A stretch of DNA of 64,000 nt from Herbiconiux sp. SALV-R1 (GTDB lineage: Bacteria > Actinomycetota > Actinomycetes > Actinomycetales > Microbacteriaceae). Of the stretch, positions 35,205 to 43,503 are shown piece after piece (the stretch's first letter is position 1; every line of letters begins with the position of its first letter). The notes below the pieces were generated by a model. That model saw nothing but the letters and a program-made list of their open reading frames with translations, ran no database searches and was not told the DNA's origin. Where the stretch lies: contig NZ_CP053344.1 in assembly GCF_013113715.1 (NCBI RefSeq), positions 2,232,001-2,296,000 of the forward strand, written 5' to 3'. A program made the position numbers and the translations under genes.

Positions 35205-35218
35205 AGAACGATCGTTCT
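35205..35218. promoter_or_regulatory. 14-bp palindrome resembling a LexA/SOS box
   Basis: AGAACGATCGTTCT is a perfect dyad containing GAAC-n4-GTTC, the core of Gram-positive LexA sites. It is 43 bp upstream of the hexapeptide protein start and ~90 bp upstream of the divergent membrane protein. Neither neighbour is a typical SOS gene, so another regulator may bind. Confidence 0.35.
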
Positions 35219-35260
35219 TTTCGCGGGAATGATACGGATGCATGCGGTGTTATTCAGGAC

Positions 35261-35674
35261 GTGAGCAGAACATTCCATGAGATCGAGGGCGAACGCGGCG
35301 AGGTGTCGCGGTATCGCCGCCACCCCAACGGCAAGGGCTTCGTGGCCGTGGGCTCCGAGGTCGACCCGAGCGCGTTCGTCGACCCGAGCTCGTACGTGGA
35401 GACGGGAGCGCGCATCGGTCCGCGGGCGAGCATCGGCCCCGGCAGCTGGGTCGAGAGCGGGGCCGCCATCGGCACCGGCGTGCTCATCGAGGCCAACGTG
35501 CACATCGGCCAAGGAGCGCAGATCGGGCGGGGCGCCCGCATCGGCAGCCACACGCGCATCGGCGCCCGCGCCGGCGTGGCCGACGAGACCCGCGTCGAGC
35601 GCGACAGCACCATCGCCCCCGGCACCCTCATCCGCCGCTCCGGCCCCGCCGGCGAGTACATGAAAGCCGCCTGA
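35261..35674 (+). CDS. left-handed beta-helix (hexapeptide repeat) protein
   Basis: A 137-residue protein made largely of hexapeptide repeats from residue ~35 on (VDPSSYVETGARIGPRA, then SIGPGSWVESG and IGTGVLIEANVHIG), the fold of LpxA-like acyltransferases and gamma-carbonic anhydrases. No histidine pattern for a carbonic anhydrase or full acetyltransferase C-terminal helix is present, so it may be structural or a minimal transferase. The GTG at 35261 follows AGGA and fits the coding region better than an ATG at 35174. A hairpin follows the stop. Confidence 0.75.
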   Translation: MSRTFHEIEGERGEVSRYRRHPNGKGFVAVGSEVDPSAFVDPSSYVETGARIGPRASIGPGSWVESGAAIGTGVLIEANVHIGQGAQIGRGARIGSHTRIGARAGVADETRVERDSTIAPGTLIRRSGPAGEYMKAA

Positions 35675-35689
35675 CCCCGACCCCTCCAT

Positions 35690-35706
35690 CGCGCCCGTCG
35701 GGCGCG
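35690..35706 (+). terminator. short GC hairpin after the hexapeptide gene
   Basis: Seven-base arms CGCGCCC/GGGCGCG with a 3-nt loop, 16 bases after the stop. There is no U run, so termination strength is uncertain. Confidence 0.45.
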
Positions 35707-35834
35707 GGCGCCCCGGTGAGCCCGTGCGCGGCCCGGGCCGGCCGGCGAGCGCGAGAGGGGAAGTCCGCCTGAGGTCGGCGTGGGTTCGTCGACCAGTGCG
35801 CGGGGGTGGTGCCGGGCGCGATAGTGTCGCCAGT

Positions 35835-36290
35835 ATGGAGCAGCGCCTGCGCGAGACACCCTCGCCCGAACGCGAACGCGAGCGCGATCGCGCCCGCGCT
35901 GGCGCGCGCGAGGTGTGGCGCGTGCTCGACGGGTCGCCGCGGTTGCGGTCGTTGAGCGTGGTGCTCGGACTGCTCGGTGTGAGCTCGTTCTCGGCGCTGC
36001 TGCTCTCGGCCCTCGGTGCGGTCGGTGCAGCGGGCAGCACGGGTGCCGGCGTCGGCCCCGGTGCCGACGGCGTGCTCGCCGCCCTCGCCCTCGCCGCCGT
36101 GGTCACCACCGCCTGCGCCGTCGCCGCACTCGCGCTGGTGCTCCTCGCCGCCTCCACCCGCCATCGGCACACCCGACGGTGCGAGTCGTCCGACGACGCC
36201 GATCTCCCCACCGTCATCACCCAGTCCCGGCCCGACGCGCCGGGGCGGCCCCGCACCAGGGCTCCTGGGCGTCTCCTCGCGATCGCCTAG
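35835..36290 (+). CDS. small membrane protein upstream of YidC paralogue
   Basis: A 151-residue protein with a charged Arg/Glu-rich N-terminus (RETPSPERERERDRARA), two hydrophobic segments (SVVLGLLGVSSFSALLLSAL and LAALALAAVVTTACAVAALALVLL) and a basic tail. Family not recognised with certainty. The following gene in the same direction is a YidC-type insertase, 104 bp downstream. Confidence 0.7.
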   Translation: MEQRLRETPSPERERERDRARAGAREVWRVLDGSPRLRSLSVVLGLLGVSSFSALLLSALGAVGAAGSTGAGVGPGADGVLAALALAAVVTTACAVAALALVLLAASTRHRHTRRCESSDDADLPTVITQSRPDAPGRPRTRAPGRLLAIA

Positions 36291-36394
36291 GAGACCCCGG
36301 CCCTCCGGCCGTTCGTGCGCGCTGCCCGGCGCCGCGCATCCGTTCGTCTCCTCGGCGATCACACGGTTCCATCCGTCACTGATCGAGGAGTCCC

Positions 36395-37192
36395 ATGAAC
36401 ATCTACGAATTCCCGCCCGTCGCGGCGGCACTCGACGGCGCCTACGCCGTCGTGCAGTTCCTCACCGAGCTGCTCTCCCCTCTCGCCGGAGCGAACGCCG
36501 CGGCCGCAGCCGTCGTGCTGCTCACCGTGATTGTGCGCCTCGCCCTCATCCCGGTCGGGGTGTCGCAGGCGCGGGCCCAGCTCATGCGCAAGCGGCTCGC
36601 GCCCCGGCTGCAGGAGCTGCGCCGCCGCCACGGCAAGAACCCCGAGCGTCTGCAGCGCGAGACCATGGCGCTGTACGCCGAAGAGAAGGCGTCGCCCTTC
36701 GCCGGATGCCTGCCCCTGCTCATCCAGGCCCCCGTGCTCTCGCTCGTGTACGGCGTGTTCCTGTTGCCGACGGTGAACGGGCACCCCAACTCTCTGCTCA
36801 CCGAGACGCTCCTCGGGGCGCCCCTCGGCCGCAGCTTCGTCTCGGCGCTCACCGGCGGCGACGACCCGATCGGCGTGATCGTGGGCGCGATCGTGCTGCT
36901 CGTCATCGGCGTGATCGCCGTGCTGTCGCGCCGCCTGTCCATGCGCCTCGCCGCGCTCGGTGGTGCCACCCCTCCCGCAGTGCCCTCGCGGCCCTCCCCC
37001 GGCGGAACGAACACAACGGATGCTCTCGCCGCCCTGGCCCCCGACGGCAGCGTCGGTCGGCTGCTCAGCTGGCTCCCGCTGCTGACCGTGGTGTTCGCGG
37101 CATTCGTGCCCCTCGCCGCCAGCCTCTACCTGCTCGTCAGCACGAGCTGGACGCTGGGCGAGCGCACCGTGCTGAGCCGCCTCATCCGCTGA
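36395..37192 (+). CDS. YidC/Oxa1-family membrane protein insertase (paralogue)
   Basis: A 265-residue insertase-like protein with membrane segments near residues 25-55, 100-125, 145-170 and 225-255. The YidC core is clear: AAAAVVLLTVIVRLALIPVGVSQARAQ, then LQELRRRHGKNPERLQRETMALY and SPFAGCLPLLIQAPVL. The conserved groove arginine is Arg47 in TVIVRLALIP. It is shorter than the main YidC and not at the usual rnpA-yidC locus, so it is a second copy, perhaps for a specific client. Start follows GAGGAG. Confidence 0.88.
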   Translation: MNIYEFPPVAAALDGAYAVVQFLTELLSPLAGANAAAAAVVLLTVIVRLALIPVGVSQARAQLMRKRLAPRLQELRRRHGKNPERLQRETMALYAEEKASPFAGCLPLLIQAPVLSLVYGVFLLPTVNGHPNSLLTETLLGAPLGRSFVSALTGGDDPIGVIVGAIVLLVIGVIAVLSRRLSMRLAALGGATPPAVPSRPSPGGTNTTDALAALAPDGSVGRLLSWLPLLTVVFAAFVPLAASLYLLVSTSWTLGERTVLSRLIR

Positions 37193-37210
37193 GGGTGCGG
37201 CGAGGCGGGC

Positions 37211-37231
37211 GCGGGGTCAGCTCAGCCCCGC
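37211..37231. terminator. hairpin between convergent yidC-like and cofE genes
   Basis: GCGGGG/CCCCGC arms with a 9-nt loop just after the yidC-like stop, in a GC-rich gap where AGCTCAGCCCCGCTC occurs twice. Weak, without a U run. Confidence 0.4.
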
Positions 37232-37270
37232 TCCCCGTGGGGTCGCGCGGCCGACGCGGGCAGCCGCAGC

Positions 37271-38131
37271 TCAGCCCCGCTCGCCCCGCGCCGCCGCCCG
37301 CCCCGCCGCGAGCCCCGCGGCCAACCCCGCCTCGTACCCCTCGGCGTACCCCGCCGCCCGCCCCTCCGCGAGCGCCTCGTCGGTGCCGAGCCTGAACATG
37401 TCGCCGGGCCCGGTGCGGGTGAGGGCGCGCGCCGGGGTGTCGAGCGACTCCACCACGGCGTGCGCGAGCCCGCGCACGACGGCCACGGGCATGCCGCTCG
37501 CCTTGCCCTTCACGAGGTCGCCGGCGGAGGCCAGCTCGTCGGCGATCGCCGCCTGCGTGACGACGAGCTGCTGCCCGAAACTGTCGCGCGATCCGCGGAG
37601 GTCGTCGAGCACGGCCACCCCCGCCGCCCCGATCGCCTGGTCGATCTGCCCCTGCCGCCACGGCCGCCCGAGCGTGTCGGAGACGATCACCCCGAGCAGC
37701 ACCCCGAACCGCTCCCGCAGCCCGCGGGCGAGCCGCGTCGCCGAGGCGTCGGGGTCGACCGGGAGCAGCAGGACCGTGCCCTCGGGCGTGTTCGACGCAT
37801 CCACCCCGGCCGCCGCCTGCACGATGCCCTGCCGGTTCTCGACGATGCGGGTCACACCCCCGGGGTGCGCCCGGGTGGCCACCACCCGCACGGTCTCGGC
37901 GGTGATGGCGTCTTCGCGGTCGGAGGCGGCGACGACGCGCCCCTCCGCCTTCGACACGATCTTGCTGGTGACCACGAAGACGTCTCCGTCGCGCGGCTCG
38001 AGCCCCGCTGCTACCGCGGCGTCGCCGATGAGCGCGACCAGGTCGTCGCCCGCCGAGATCTCGGGAATGCCCCCGAACGCCGCCACCCGCAGGCCCCACG
38101 CGGCCCGCCCCTCGGCCCCTCCCCCGCTCAC
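37271..38131 (-). CDS. cofE: coenzyme F420-0:L-glutamate ligase (CofE, N-terminal half of FbiB) with GxxxG-rich tail
   Basis: A 286-residue ligase that adds gamma-linked glutamate to F420-0 using GTP. Conserved blocks include [72 protein letters not shown]-like [19 protein letters not shown] and [17 protein letters not shown]. The last ~35 residues are an Ala/Gly repeat of the type AxGxAxGYxAG. Mycobacterial FbiB carries a C-terminal nitroreductase-like domain that reduces dehydro-F420-0; it is absent here. The GTG at 38131 overlaps the upstream LLM gene stop (GTGA), so the two are coupled. Confidence 0.92.
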   Translation of the reverse strand: MSGGGAEGRAAWGLRVAAFGGIPEISAGDDLVALIGDAAVAAGLEPRDGDVFVVTSKIVSKAEGRVVAASDREDAITAETVRVVATRAHPGGVTRIVENRQGIVQAAAGVDASNTPEGTVLLLPVDPDASATRLARGLRERFGVLLGVIVSDTLGRPWRQGQIDQAIGAAGVAVLDDLRGSRDSFGQQLVVTQAAIADELASAGDLVKGKASGMPVAVVRGLAHAVVESLDTPARALTRTGPGDMFRLGTDEALAEGRAAGYAEGYEAGLAAGLAAGRAAARGERG

Positions 38132-39129
38132 CGGTGCAGCTTCGGGATGACGTCGCGACCGAACACGTCGATCCACTCCTTCTGGTTGCGGCCCACGTTG
38201 TGCAGGTAGATGCGGTCGAATCCGAGGTCGGCGAAGCGCTGGATGTAGGCCCGGTGCGCATCCGGATCGCTCGAGATGTTCAGCCGCCCGTCGAAGTCGT
38301 CGGGCCGCACGAGCCGCGCGATCTGCTCGAACTCGAACGGACTGCGGATGTCGGCCTTCGGGAACCGCATCCCGCCGTTCGGCCACTCGGTGACCGCGTT
38401 CGCGAGCGCCTCCTCGTCGGTGGGCGCCCACGACAGATGCAGTTGCAGCACCTTGGGCATGGTCGACGGGTCGCGCCCCACCTCGCGAGCACCGTCGTCG
38501 AACTTCGCGAACAGCCCGGCGATCTTCTCCAGCGGCGCGCCGAGGTTGATCATGCCGTCGACGGTGCGCCCCGCCCGCCTGGCGGTGACCGGCCCGGCTG
38601 CCGCCACCAGGATCTCGGGCGCCTTCTCGGGCATCGTCCACAGCCTCGTCGACTCGAGGCTGAAGTGCGGGCCGTGGTGCTTCGCGTCCTTCCCGGCGAG
38701 GGATGCGGTGAACAGCTTGTTGATGACGTCGACCGCCTCGAACATGCGGTTGATGCGCTCGGGCGCCTCGGGCCAGTAGCCCCCGACGACGTGCTCGTTG
38801 AGCGCTTCGCCCGGCCCGATGCCGAGCCAGTGCCGCCCGGGGTACATCGCGCCTAGGGTCGCGGAGGCCTGCGCCACCATCGCGGGGTGCCAGCGGAAGC
38901 TGGGCACGGTGACGCCCGGCCCGATGTCGCCGTCGGTGCGCTCACCGAGCGCGGCGAGCACGTTCCAGACGAACGCGGCCTGCCCCTGCCGGGGCACCCA
39001 GGGCTGGAAGTGGTCGGCGGCCATCACCCCCGTGAAGCCGTGGTTCTCGGCGTAGACCGCGAGCTCGATCGCGTCGCTCGGGGCGAACTGCTGCAGCATC
39101 GCGGCGTAGCCGACGGGGATGCGCTCCAC
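38128..39129 (-). CDS. F420-dependent LLM oxidoreductase (FGD-like)
   Basis: A 333-residue TIM-barrel enzyme resembling F420-dependent glucose-6-phosphate dehydrogenase and its TIGR03557-type relatives. Features are [20 protein letters not shown] near residue 27, [25 protein letters not shown] near residue 90, and the barrel block [16 protein letters not shown] near residue 173. The substrate is not identifiable; no phosphate-binding set typical of true FGD is asserted. It lies 3 bp after coaD and overlaps cofE by 4 nt, linking F420 use and synthesis in one transcript. Start is a GTG. Confidence 0.88.
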   Translation of the reverse strand: MERIPVGYAAMLQQFAPSDAIELAVYAENHGFTGVMAADHFQPWVPRQGQAAFVWNVLAALGERTDGDIGPGVTVPSFRWHPAMVAQASATLGAMYPGRHWLGIGPGEALNEHVVGGYWPEAPERINRMFEAVDVINKLFTASLAGKDAKHHGPHFSLESTRLWTMPEKAPEILVAAAGPVTARRAGRTVDGMINLGAPLEKIAGLFAKFDDGAREVGRDPSTMPKVLQLHLSWAPTDEEALANAVTEWPNGGMRFPKADIRSPFEFEQIARLVRPDDFDGRLNISSDPDAHRAYIQRFADLGFDRIYLHNVGRNQKEWIDVFGRDVIPKLHR

Positions 39130-39132
39130 GCG

Positions 39133-39624
39133 TCAGTCCGCGGTGTGCTTGAGGAACTCCGCCACGACGGCGGGCACGTACGGCGCCACGTCGCCGCCGA
39201 GCGCCGACACCTGGCGCACGAGCGAGCTCGAGACGTGGGCGTGGGCGGGGTCGGGCAGCAGGAAGATCGTCTCGACGTCGGCGAGGTTTCGGTTCACGAT
39301 CGCCATGGGCGTCTCGTAGGCGACGTCGATCTGCGAGCGGATGCCCTTCACGATGGCCGTCGCGCCCACGTCGGTGCAGTAGTCGACGAGCAGCCCCATG
39401 CTCCACGAGCTGATGACGATGCCGGCCCCCGTGAGCTCGCGCTCCTCGAGCGACTTCTCGATGAGCGACACCCGGTGGGCGATGGGGATGAGGGCGTGCT
39501 TGTCGGGGTTGTGCACCACGACGACGTGCACCTCGTCGAAGATCGAGGCAGCGCGCTCGATCACGTCGAGGTGACCGAGGGTGATGGGGTCGAAGGAACC
39601 GGGGACGACGGCCACACTGCTCAT
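39133..39624 (-). CDS. coaD: phosphopantetheine adenylyltransferase
   Basis: A 163-residue nucleotidyltransferase catalysing the penultimate step of coenzyme A synthesis. The nucleotide motif [20 protein letters not shown] and the C-terminal [17 protein letters not shown] (ISSTxVR type) are intact. In related genomes it normally precedes yceD-rpmF; here F420 genes follow it instead. Start is the ATG at 39624; longer upstream frame extensions overlap the next gene and are not coding. Confidence 0.96.
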   Translation of the reverse strand: MSSVAVVPGSFDPITLGHLDVIERAASIFDEVHVVVVHNPDKHALIPIAHRVSLIEKSLEERELTGAGIVISSWSMGLLVDYCTDVGATAIVKGIRSQIDVAYETPMAIVNRNLADVETIFLLPDPAHAHVSSSLVRQVSALGGDVAPYVPAVVAEFLKHTAD

Positions 39625-39661
39625 GCCCCCAAGGCTATCAAGGGCGGATGCGGCGATGACG

Positions 39662-40420
39662 TCAGGAGACCAGCTCGTGGTCCCCGCTTCCCGCCCGGAC
39701 CGTCTCGGCGACGGCCGCCACGGGCCGTGCCGCGGCCTCGGCGGCGACGAAGCCCTCGACCAGCGCGATCGACGTCGCCAGGAGCTCGTACAGCCTCTGG
39801 TCGGGGTAGTCGGCGCACGCCGAACGCACCCCGTCGACCGCCATCGCGATCGTGGCCTGCGTCTGCCGGCGGGTGATCTCGCCGCGCTGCCAGCGGAGAT
39901 TGCGCTCGAGGAAGCGCTCGGCCCAGCGGTGCGCCTCGGGCGCCGCGGCGAGTGCGTCTTCGAGCTCGGCGAGCACCGCGGTGGTGGCTGCGGCGTGCGC
40001 GGCGACGGCCGGCGCGGGGAGCCGCCGAAGCGCCGCACGGCACACCAGCGCGCCGACACCGAGCGCGTGCTGGCGGTCGACGGGCGCCTCGGGCAGCGAG
40101 CGCGCCACGGTGTGCACGGCGAGCAGCAGGTCGAGACGGATGTCGTCGCTGGTGAGGCCGATGACCCCCGGCACCAGGGGCGCCAGCCGGGTGCGCGCCT
40201 CGTTCGAGGTGAGGTCGTTGACGGCGCGGGCGAGGTGCGCGAGGCCCGCGTGGGTGCACGCGGGATGGTCGCTCCACCGCTCACCGGCGAGGAAGGAGGC
40301 GTACTCCATGAAGCAGGCGCCCGACCGGGCACTGCGATGCTTCCCCGCACCGAGTACCGGCATGGCGTCGAAGCTCAGGCCTGCTGCGGGCCTCGTGCGT
40401 CGTGGCTTCAGAATGGGCAT
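39662..40420 (-). CDS. conserved protein of unknown function with Cys/His motif
   Basis: A 252-residue, mostly helical protein without membrane segments. A motif near residues 36-56 ([19 protein letters not shown] followed by [12 protein letters not shown]) holds two cysteines and two histidines and could bind a metal or cofactor. Codon use is normal and the ATG at 40420 has a GAGGTGG ribosome binding site. I do not recognise the family. It lies between recG and coaD in the same direction, so it may belong to that housekeeping transcript. Confidence 0.75.
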   Translation of the reverse strand: MPILKPRRTRPAAGLSFDAMPVLGAGKHRSARSGACFMEYASFLAGERWSDHPACTHAGLAHLARAVNDLTSNEARTRLAPLVPGVIGLTSDDIRLDLLLAVHTVARSLPEAPVDRQHALGVGALVCRAALRRLPAPAVAAHAAATTAVLAELEDALAAAPEAHRWAERFLERNLRWQRGEITRRQTQATIAMAVDGVRSACADYPDQRLYELLATSIALVEGFVAAEAAARPVAAVAETVRAGSGDHELVS

Positions 40421-40527
40421 GTTCCACCTCGTCTCCGCTGACTTCCACTGTGCGCCCGTCGCGCCGAATTATCAATGGGGTGCGGCGCTCAATCGCGAGG
40501 TGCGCGAGACGACGAGGAGACCGTCGC

Positions 40528-42792
40528 TCAGGTCTTGGCGAGGAAGCTCCGCTCCGACTCGCGCAGGCGCCGCTCGAGGGCGTCGCGGAGGGCCGGATGC
40601 TCGTCGAGCCCGGGATCGTCGCCCACCACGGCGAAGGCCGCGGCCCTCGCCTCCTGGATGAGGTCGGCGTCTTTCACCACCCGCAGCAGACGCAGTGACG
40701 AGCGCCCGCCCGACTGGGTGCTGCCGAGCACGTCGCCCTCGCGGCGGAGCTCGAGGTCGACCTCGGCGAGCTCGAAACCGTCGAGCGTCGACGCCACCGC
40801 GTCGACCCGTTGCCGGGCCACCGACTCGGCCTCGGCGCGACTGACCAGGAGGCACAGGCCGGGCACCCCGCCTCGGCCGACGCGGCCGCGCAGCTGGTGC
40901 AGCTGGCTCACCCCGAAGCGGTCGGCGTCGAGCACGACCATGGTGGAGGCGTTCGGCACGTCGACACCCACCTCGATGACGGTCGTGGCGACCAGCACGT
41001 CGATCTCACCCGCGGCGAACGCCCGCATCACCGCGTCTTTCTCGTCGCTCGGCATGCGGCCGTGCAGCGCCTCGATGCGCCGGCCGGCGAGGAGCGGCAT
41101 GGCCCTCAGCTGCGCGAGCGTGTCGACGACGTTCGCCTTCGCGGGAGCGGCGAGACCGTCGCCTTCCGCGGGTTCGGAACTCTCTTCCCCGTCAGCCGGA
41201 TCGGCGGGCTCCACCGGATCTGCAGGATCGATGGCGGGGCAGACGACGAACGCCTGCCGGCCCTGCTCGAGCTCTTCGGCCACCCGCTGCCAGATGCGCG
41301 GCCCCCAGCCCGGCTTCTCGGCGAGCGGAACGCTGAAGCTCTCGATGCCCTGCCGACCGGCGGGCAGCTCCGAGATGGTGGAGACGTCGAGGTCGCCGAA
41401 CACCGTCATCGCCACCGTGCGCGGGATGGGCGTCGCCGTCATGACGAGCACGTGGGGCGGGGTGGCGCCCTTCTGCCGGAGGGTGTCGCGCTGCTCGACG
41501 CCGAAGCGGTGCTGCTCGTCGACCACCACGAGCCCGAGGTCGTAGAACTGCACCTTCTCCGACAGCAGGGCGTGCGTGCCCACCACGAGCTTCGCCTGAC
41601 CCGAGACCATGCGCAGCAGCGCCTTCTTGCGCTCGGCGGTGGAGAGCTGGCCGGTGTGCAGCGTCGGCATCAGCTCGGCGGCGAGGTCGGGGCCGAGCAC
41701 CTTCACGATCGACCTGAGGTGCTGCGAGGCGAGCACCTCTGTGGGCGCGAGCAGCGCCGACTGCCCGCCCGAGTCGGCGACCGCGAGCATGGCGCGCACC
41801 GCCACGAGCGTCTTGCCCGAACCCACCTCGCCCTGCAGCAGACGCATCATGGGGATGTCGCCCGCGAGATCGCGGGCGATCTCGGAGCCCACCAGCTGCT
41901 GGTCGGCGGTGAGCCGGAACGGCAGCGCGGCGTCGAAGCGCTCGAGGTAGCCGCCCGGCTTCGGCACGCGCGGTGCGGTCTTCACCGCGTGCGCCGCCCG
42001 GCGCTGGCTCACCAGTGCCGACTGCAGCACGAAGGCCTCGTGGAAGCGCAGGGTGTCGCGGGCGCGCATCCATTCCCCGTCTTTCTGCGGTCGGTGGATC
42101 TGCTCGTAGGCGCGCCCGAGCGGCAGGATGCCCTGCTCGTCGCGGAGCTCGGCGGGAACCGGGTCGGGGACGGAGCCGCGCAGCGCGTCGAGCACGAGCG
42201 ATACCGAGTTCGCGATCTGCCAGCTCTGCAGCGTGGAGGTGGCCGGGTAGATGGGGATGGGCATCTCGGCCCAGCGGCGTGCCTCGGCGTCGTCGAGCGC
42301 CGAGGGGTCGACGAGACCGTCGGCGCCGGCGGCCGCGCCGAGCTCGTCGAAGAGCTCGTAGTTGGGGTGGGCGAGCTGGAGCGCCCCGCGGTAGTTCGAG
42401 ACCTTGCCGGCGAAGATGCCGCGCACTCCCGGCCGCAGCTCGCGGGCACGCCAAGCCTGGTTGAAGAAGGTGAGGGTGATGATGCCCTCGCCGTCGGAGA
42501 TGGAGACCTCGGTGAGGGAGCCGCGACGCGCCCGCATCTGCCGCTCCTTCACGTCGCGCACCTCGGCGACGATGGTGACGTTCTCGTCGAGCGGCAGCTT
42601 CGAGATGGCGGTGAGCTCGCCCCGGCGCGCGTAGCGCCGCGGGTAGTGGCTCAGCAGATCGCCCGCCGTGGCGATGCCGAAGGCCTTCTCGAACGCCCCC
42701 GCCGTGCGCCCGCCGAGCAGGCCGGTGAGCTTGCTGTCGAGGGTGAGGCCCGACGCGCTCGCGCCCGAGGGGGTGCGAGCGGGGCCGGTCAT
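40528..42792 (-). CDS. recG: ATP-dependent DNA helicase RecG
   Basis: A 754-residue superfamily 2 helicase that remodels stalled forks and branched DNA. An N-terminal wedge/OB domain (residues ~50-200) is followed by motor motifs LQGEVGSGKTLVAVRAML (Walker A), VVDEQHRFGVEQR (DEQH box) and VMTATPIPRTVAMTVFGDLD, then the C-terminal motor with IDVLVATTVIEVGVDVPNAS and QLRGRVGRGG. About 25 acidic residues (near 520-545) insert a low-complexity Pro/Glu/Asp stretch between helicase blocks. Confidence 0.97.
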   Translation of the reverse strand: MTGPARTPSGASASGLTLDSKLTGLLGGRTAGAFEKAFGIATAGDLLSHYPRRYARRGELTAISKLPLDENVTIVAEVRDVKERQMRARRGSLTEVSISDGEGIITLTFFNQAWRARELRPGVRGIFAGKVSNYRGALQLAHPNYELFDELGAAAGADGLVDPSALDDAEARRWAEMPIPIYPATSTLQSWQIANSVSLVLDALRGSVPDPVPAELRDEQGILPLGRAYEQIHRPQKDGEWMRARDTLRFHEAFVLQSALVSQRRAAHAVKTAPRVPKPGGYLERFDAALPFRLTADQQLVGSEIARDLAGDIPMMRLLQGEVGSGKTLVAVRAMLAVADSGGQSALLAPTEVLASQHLRSIVKVLGPDLAAELMPTLHTGQLSTAERKKALLRMVSGQAKLVVGTHALLSEKVQFYDLGLVVVDEQHRFGVEQRDTLRQKGATPPHVLVMTATPIPRTVAMTVFGDLDVSTISELPAGRQGIESFSVPLAEKPGWGPRIWQRVAEELEQGRQAFVVCPAIDPADPVEPADPADGEESSEPAEGDGLAAPAKANVVDTLAQLRAMPLLAGRRIEALHGRMPSDEKDAVMRAFAAGEIDVLVATTVIEVGVDVPNASTMVVLDADRFGVSQLHQLRGRVGRGGVPGLCLLVSRAEAESVARQRVDAVASTLDGFELAEVDLELRREGDVLGSTQSGGRSSLRLLRVVKDADLIQEARAAAFAVVGDDPGLDEHPALRDALERRLRESERSFLAKT

Positions 42793-42861
42793 GCCTCGAG
42801 TCTAGGCGCGGCCGCCGACAGCCGGGCGGGGCCGGGCGCCGATGGGGATAAGGTGCTCCAC

Positions 42862-43476
42862 GTGACTCGCATCATCGGAGGGGCCGCCGGCTCCCTCACT
42901 CTCGCCGTACCCCGCTCGGGAACCCGCCCCACCAGCGACCGGGTGCGCGAAGCGATCTTCTCGGCCCTCGACGCCCGCGGCGGCCTCGACGGCCTGCGGG
43001 TGCTCGACCTCTACGCCGGCTCCGGTGCCCTCGGGCTCGAGGCCCTCAGCCGCGGTGCCGCGACCGTCACGCTGGTCGAGCGCAACGCGGGTGCGGCGCG
43101 CGTCGCCCGCCAGAACGCAGCCACGGTCGAGCGCGCCGTGCGTGCGGCGGGCACGGCGACGGATGCTGCTCCCGCGCGCGTCGACGTGGCAGCCCAGGCC
43201 GTGCAGCAGTACCTGCGCGGGCTGCCGGTGGTGCCGGGCGCCGGTTTCGACGTCGTGTTCCTCGACCCGCCCTATGAGCTCGACGAGACTGAGCTCGGAG
43301 CCGACCTCGAGCTGCTGGTGCCGTTGCTCGACCCCGACGCCACCGTGCTGGTGGAACGCAGCAGCCGCTCTCCCGGGCCCCGCTGGCCGCGAGGCCTCGA
43401 GCTCGACCGCTCGAAGGCCTACGGCGAGACCGTGCTCTGGTGGGCCTCGCCTACCACCCCCTCCGCTGAGGGCTGA
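42862..43476 (+). CDS. rsmD: 16S rRNA (guanine-N2)-methyltransferase RsmD
   Basis: A ~204-residue SAM methyltransferase that modifies G966 of 16S rRNA. It starts VTRIIGGAAGSLTLAVP, has RPTSDRVREAIFSAL, the SAM motif VLDLYAGSGALGLEALSRGA and the catalytic DVVFLDPPYE. The GTG at 42862 fits the family start; a GTG nine bases upstream is an alternative. It diverges from recG with 69 bp between starts. Confidence 0.94.
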   Translation: MTRIIGGAAGSLTLAVPRSGTRPTSDRVREAIFSALDARGGLDGLRVLDLYAGSGALGLEALSRGAATVTLVERNAGAARVARQNAATVERAVRAAGTATDAAPARVDVAAQAVQQYLRGLPVVPGAGFDVVFLDPPYELDETELGADLELLVPLLDPDATVLVERSSRSPGPRWPRGLELDRSKAYGETVLWWASPTTPSAEG

Positions 43477-43503
43477 ACCGGCACCGTGCTCCGGATGCGC
43501 GGC

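Noticed and set aside
40810-42860. Long plus-strand open frame opposite recG leading into rsmD
   Set aside because: The part before the GTG at 42862 is an antisense shadow of recG; only the RsmD portion is recognisable.
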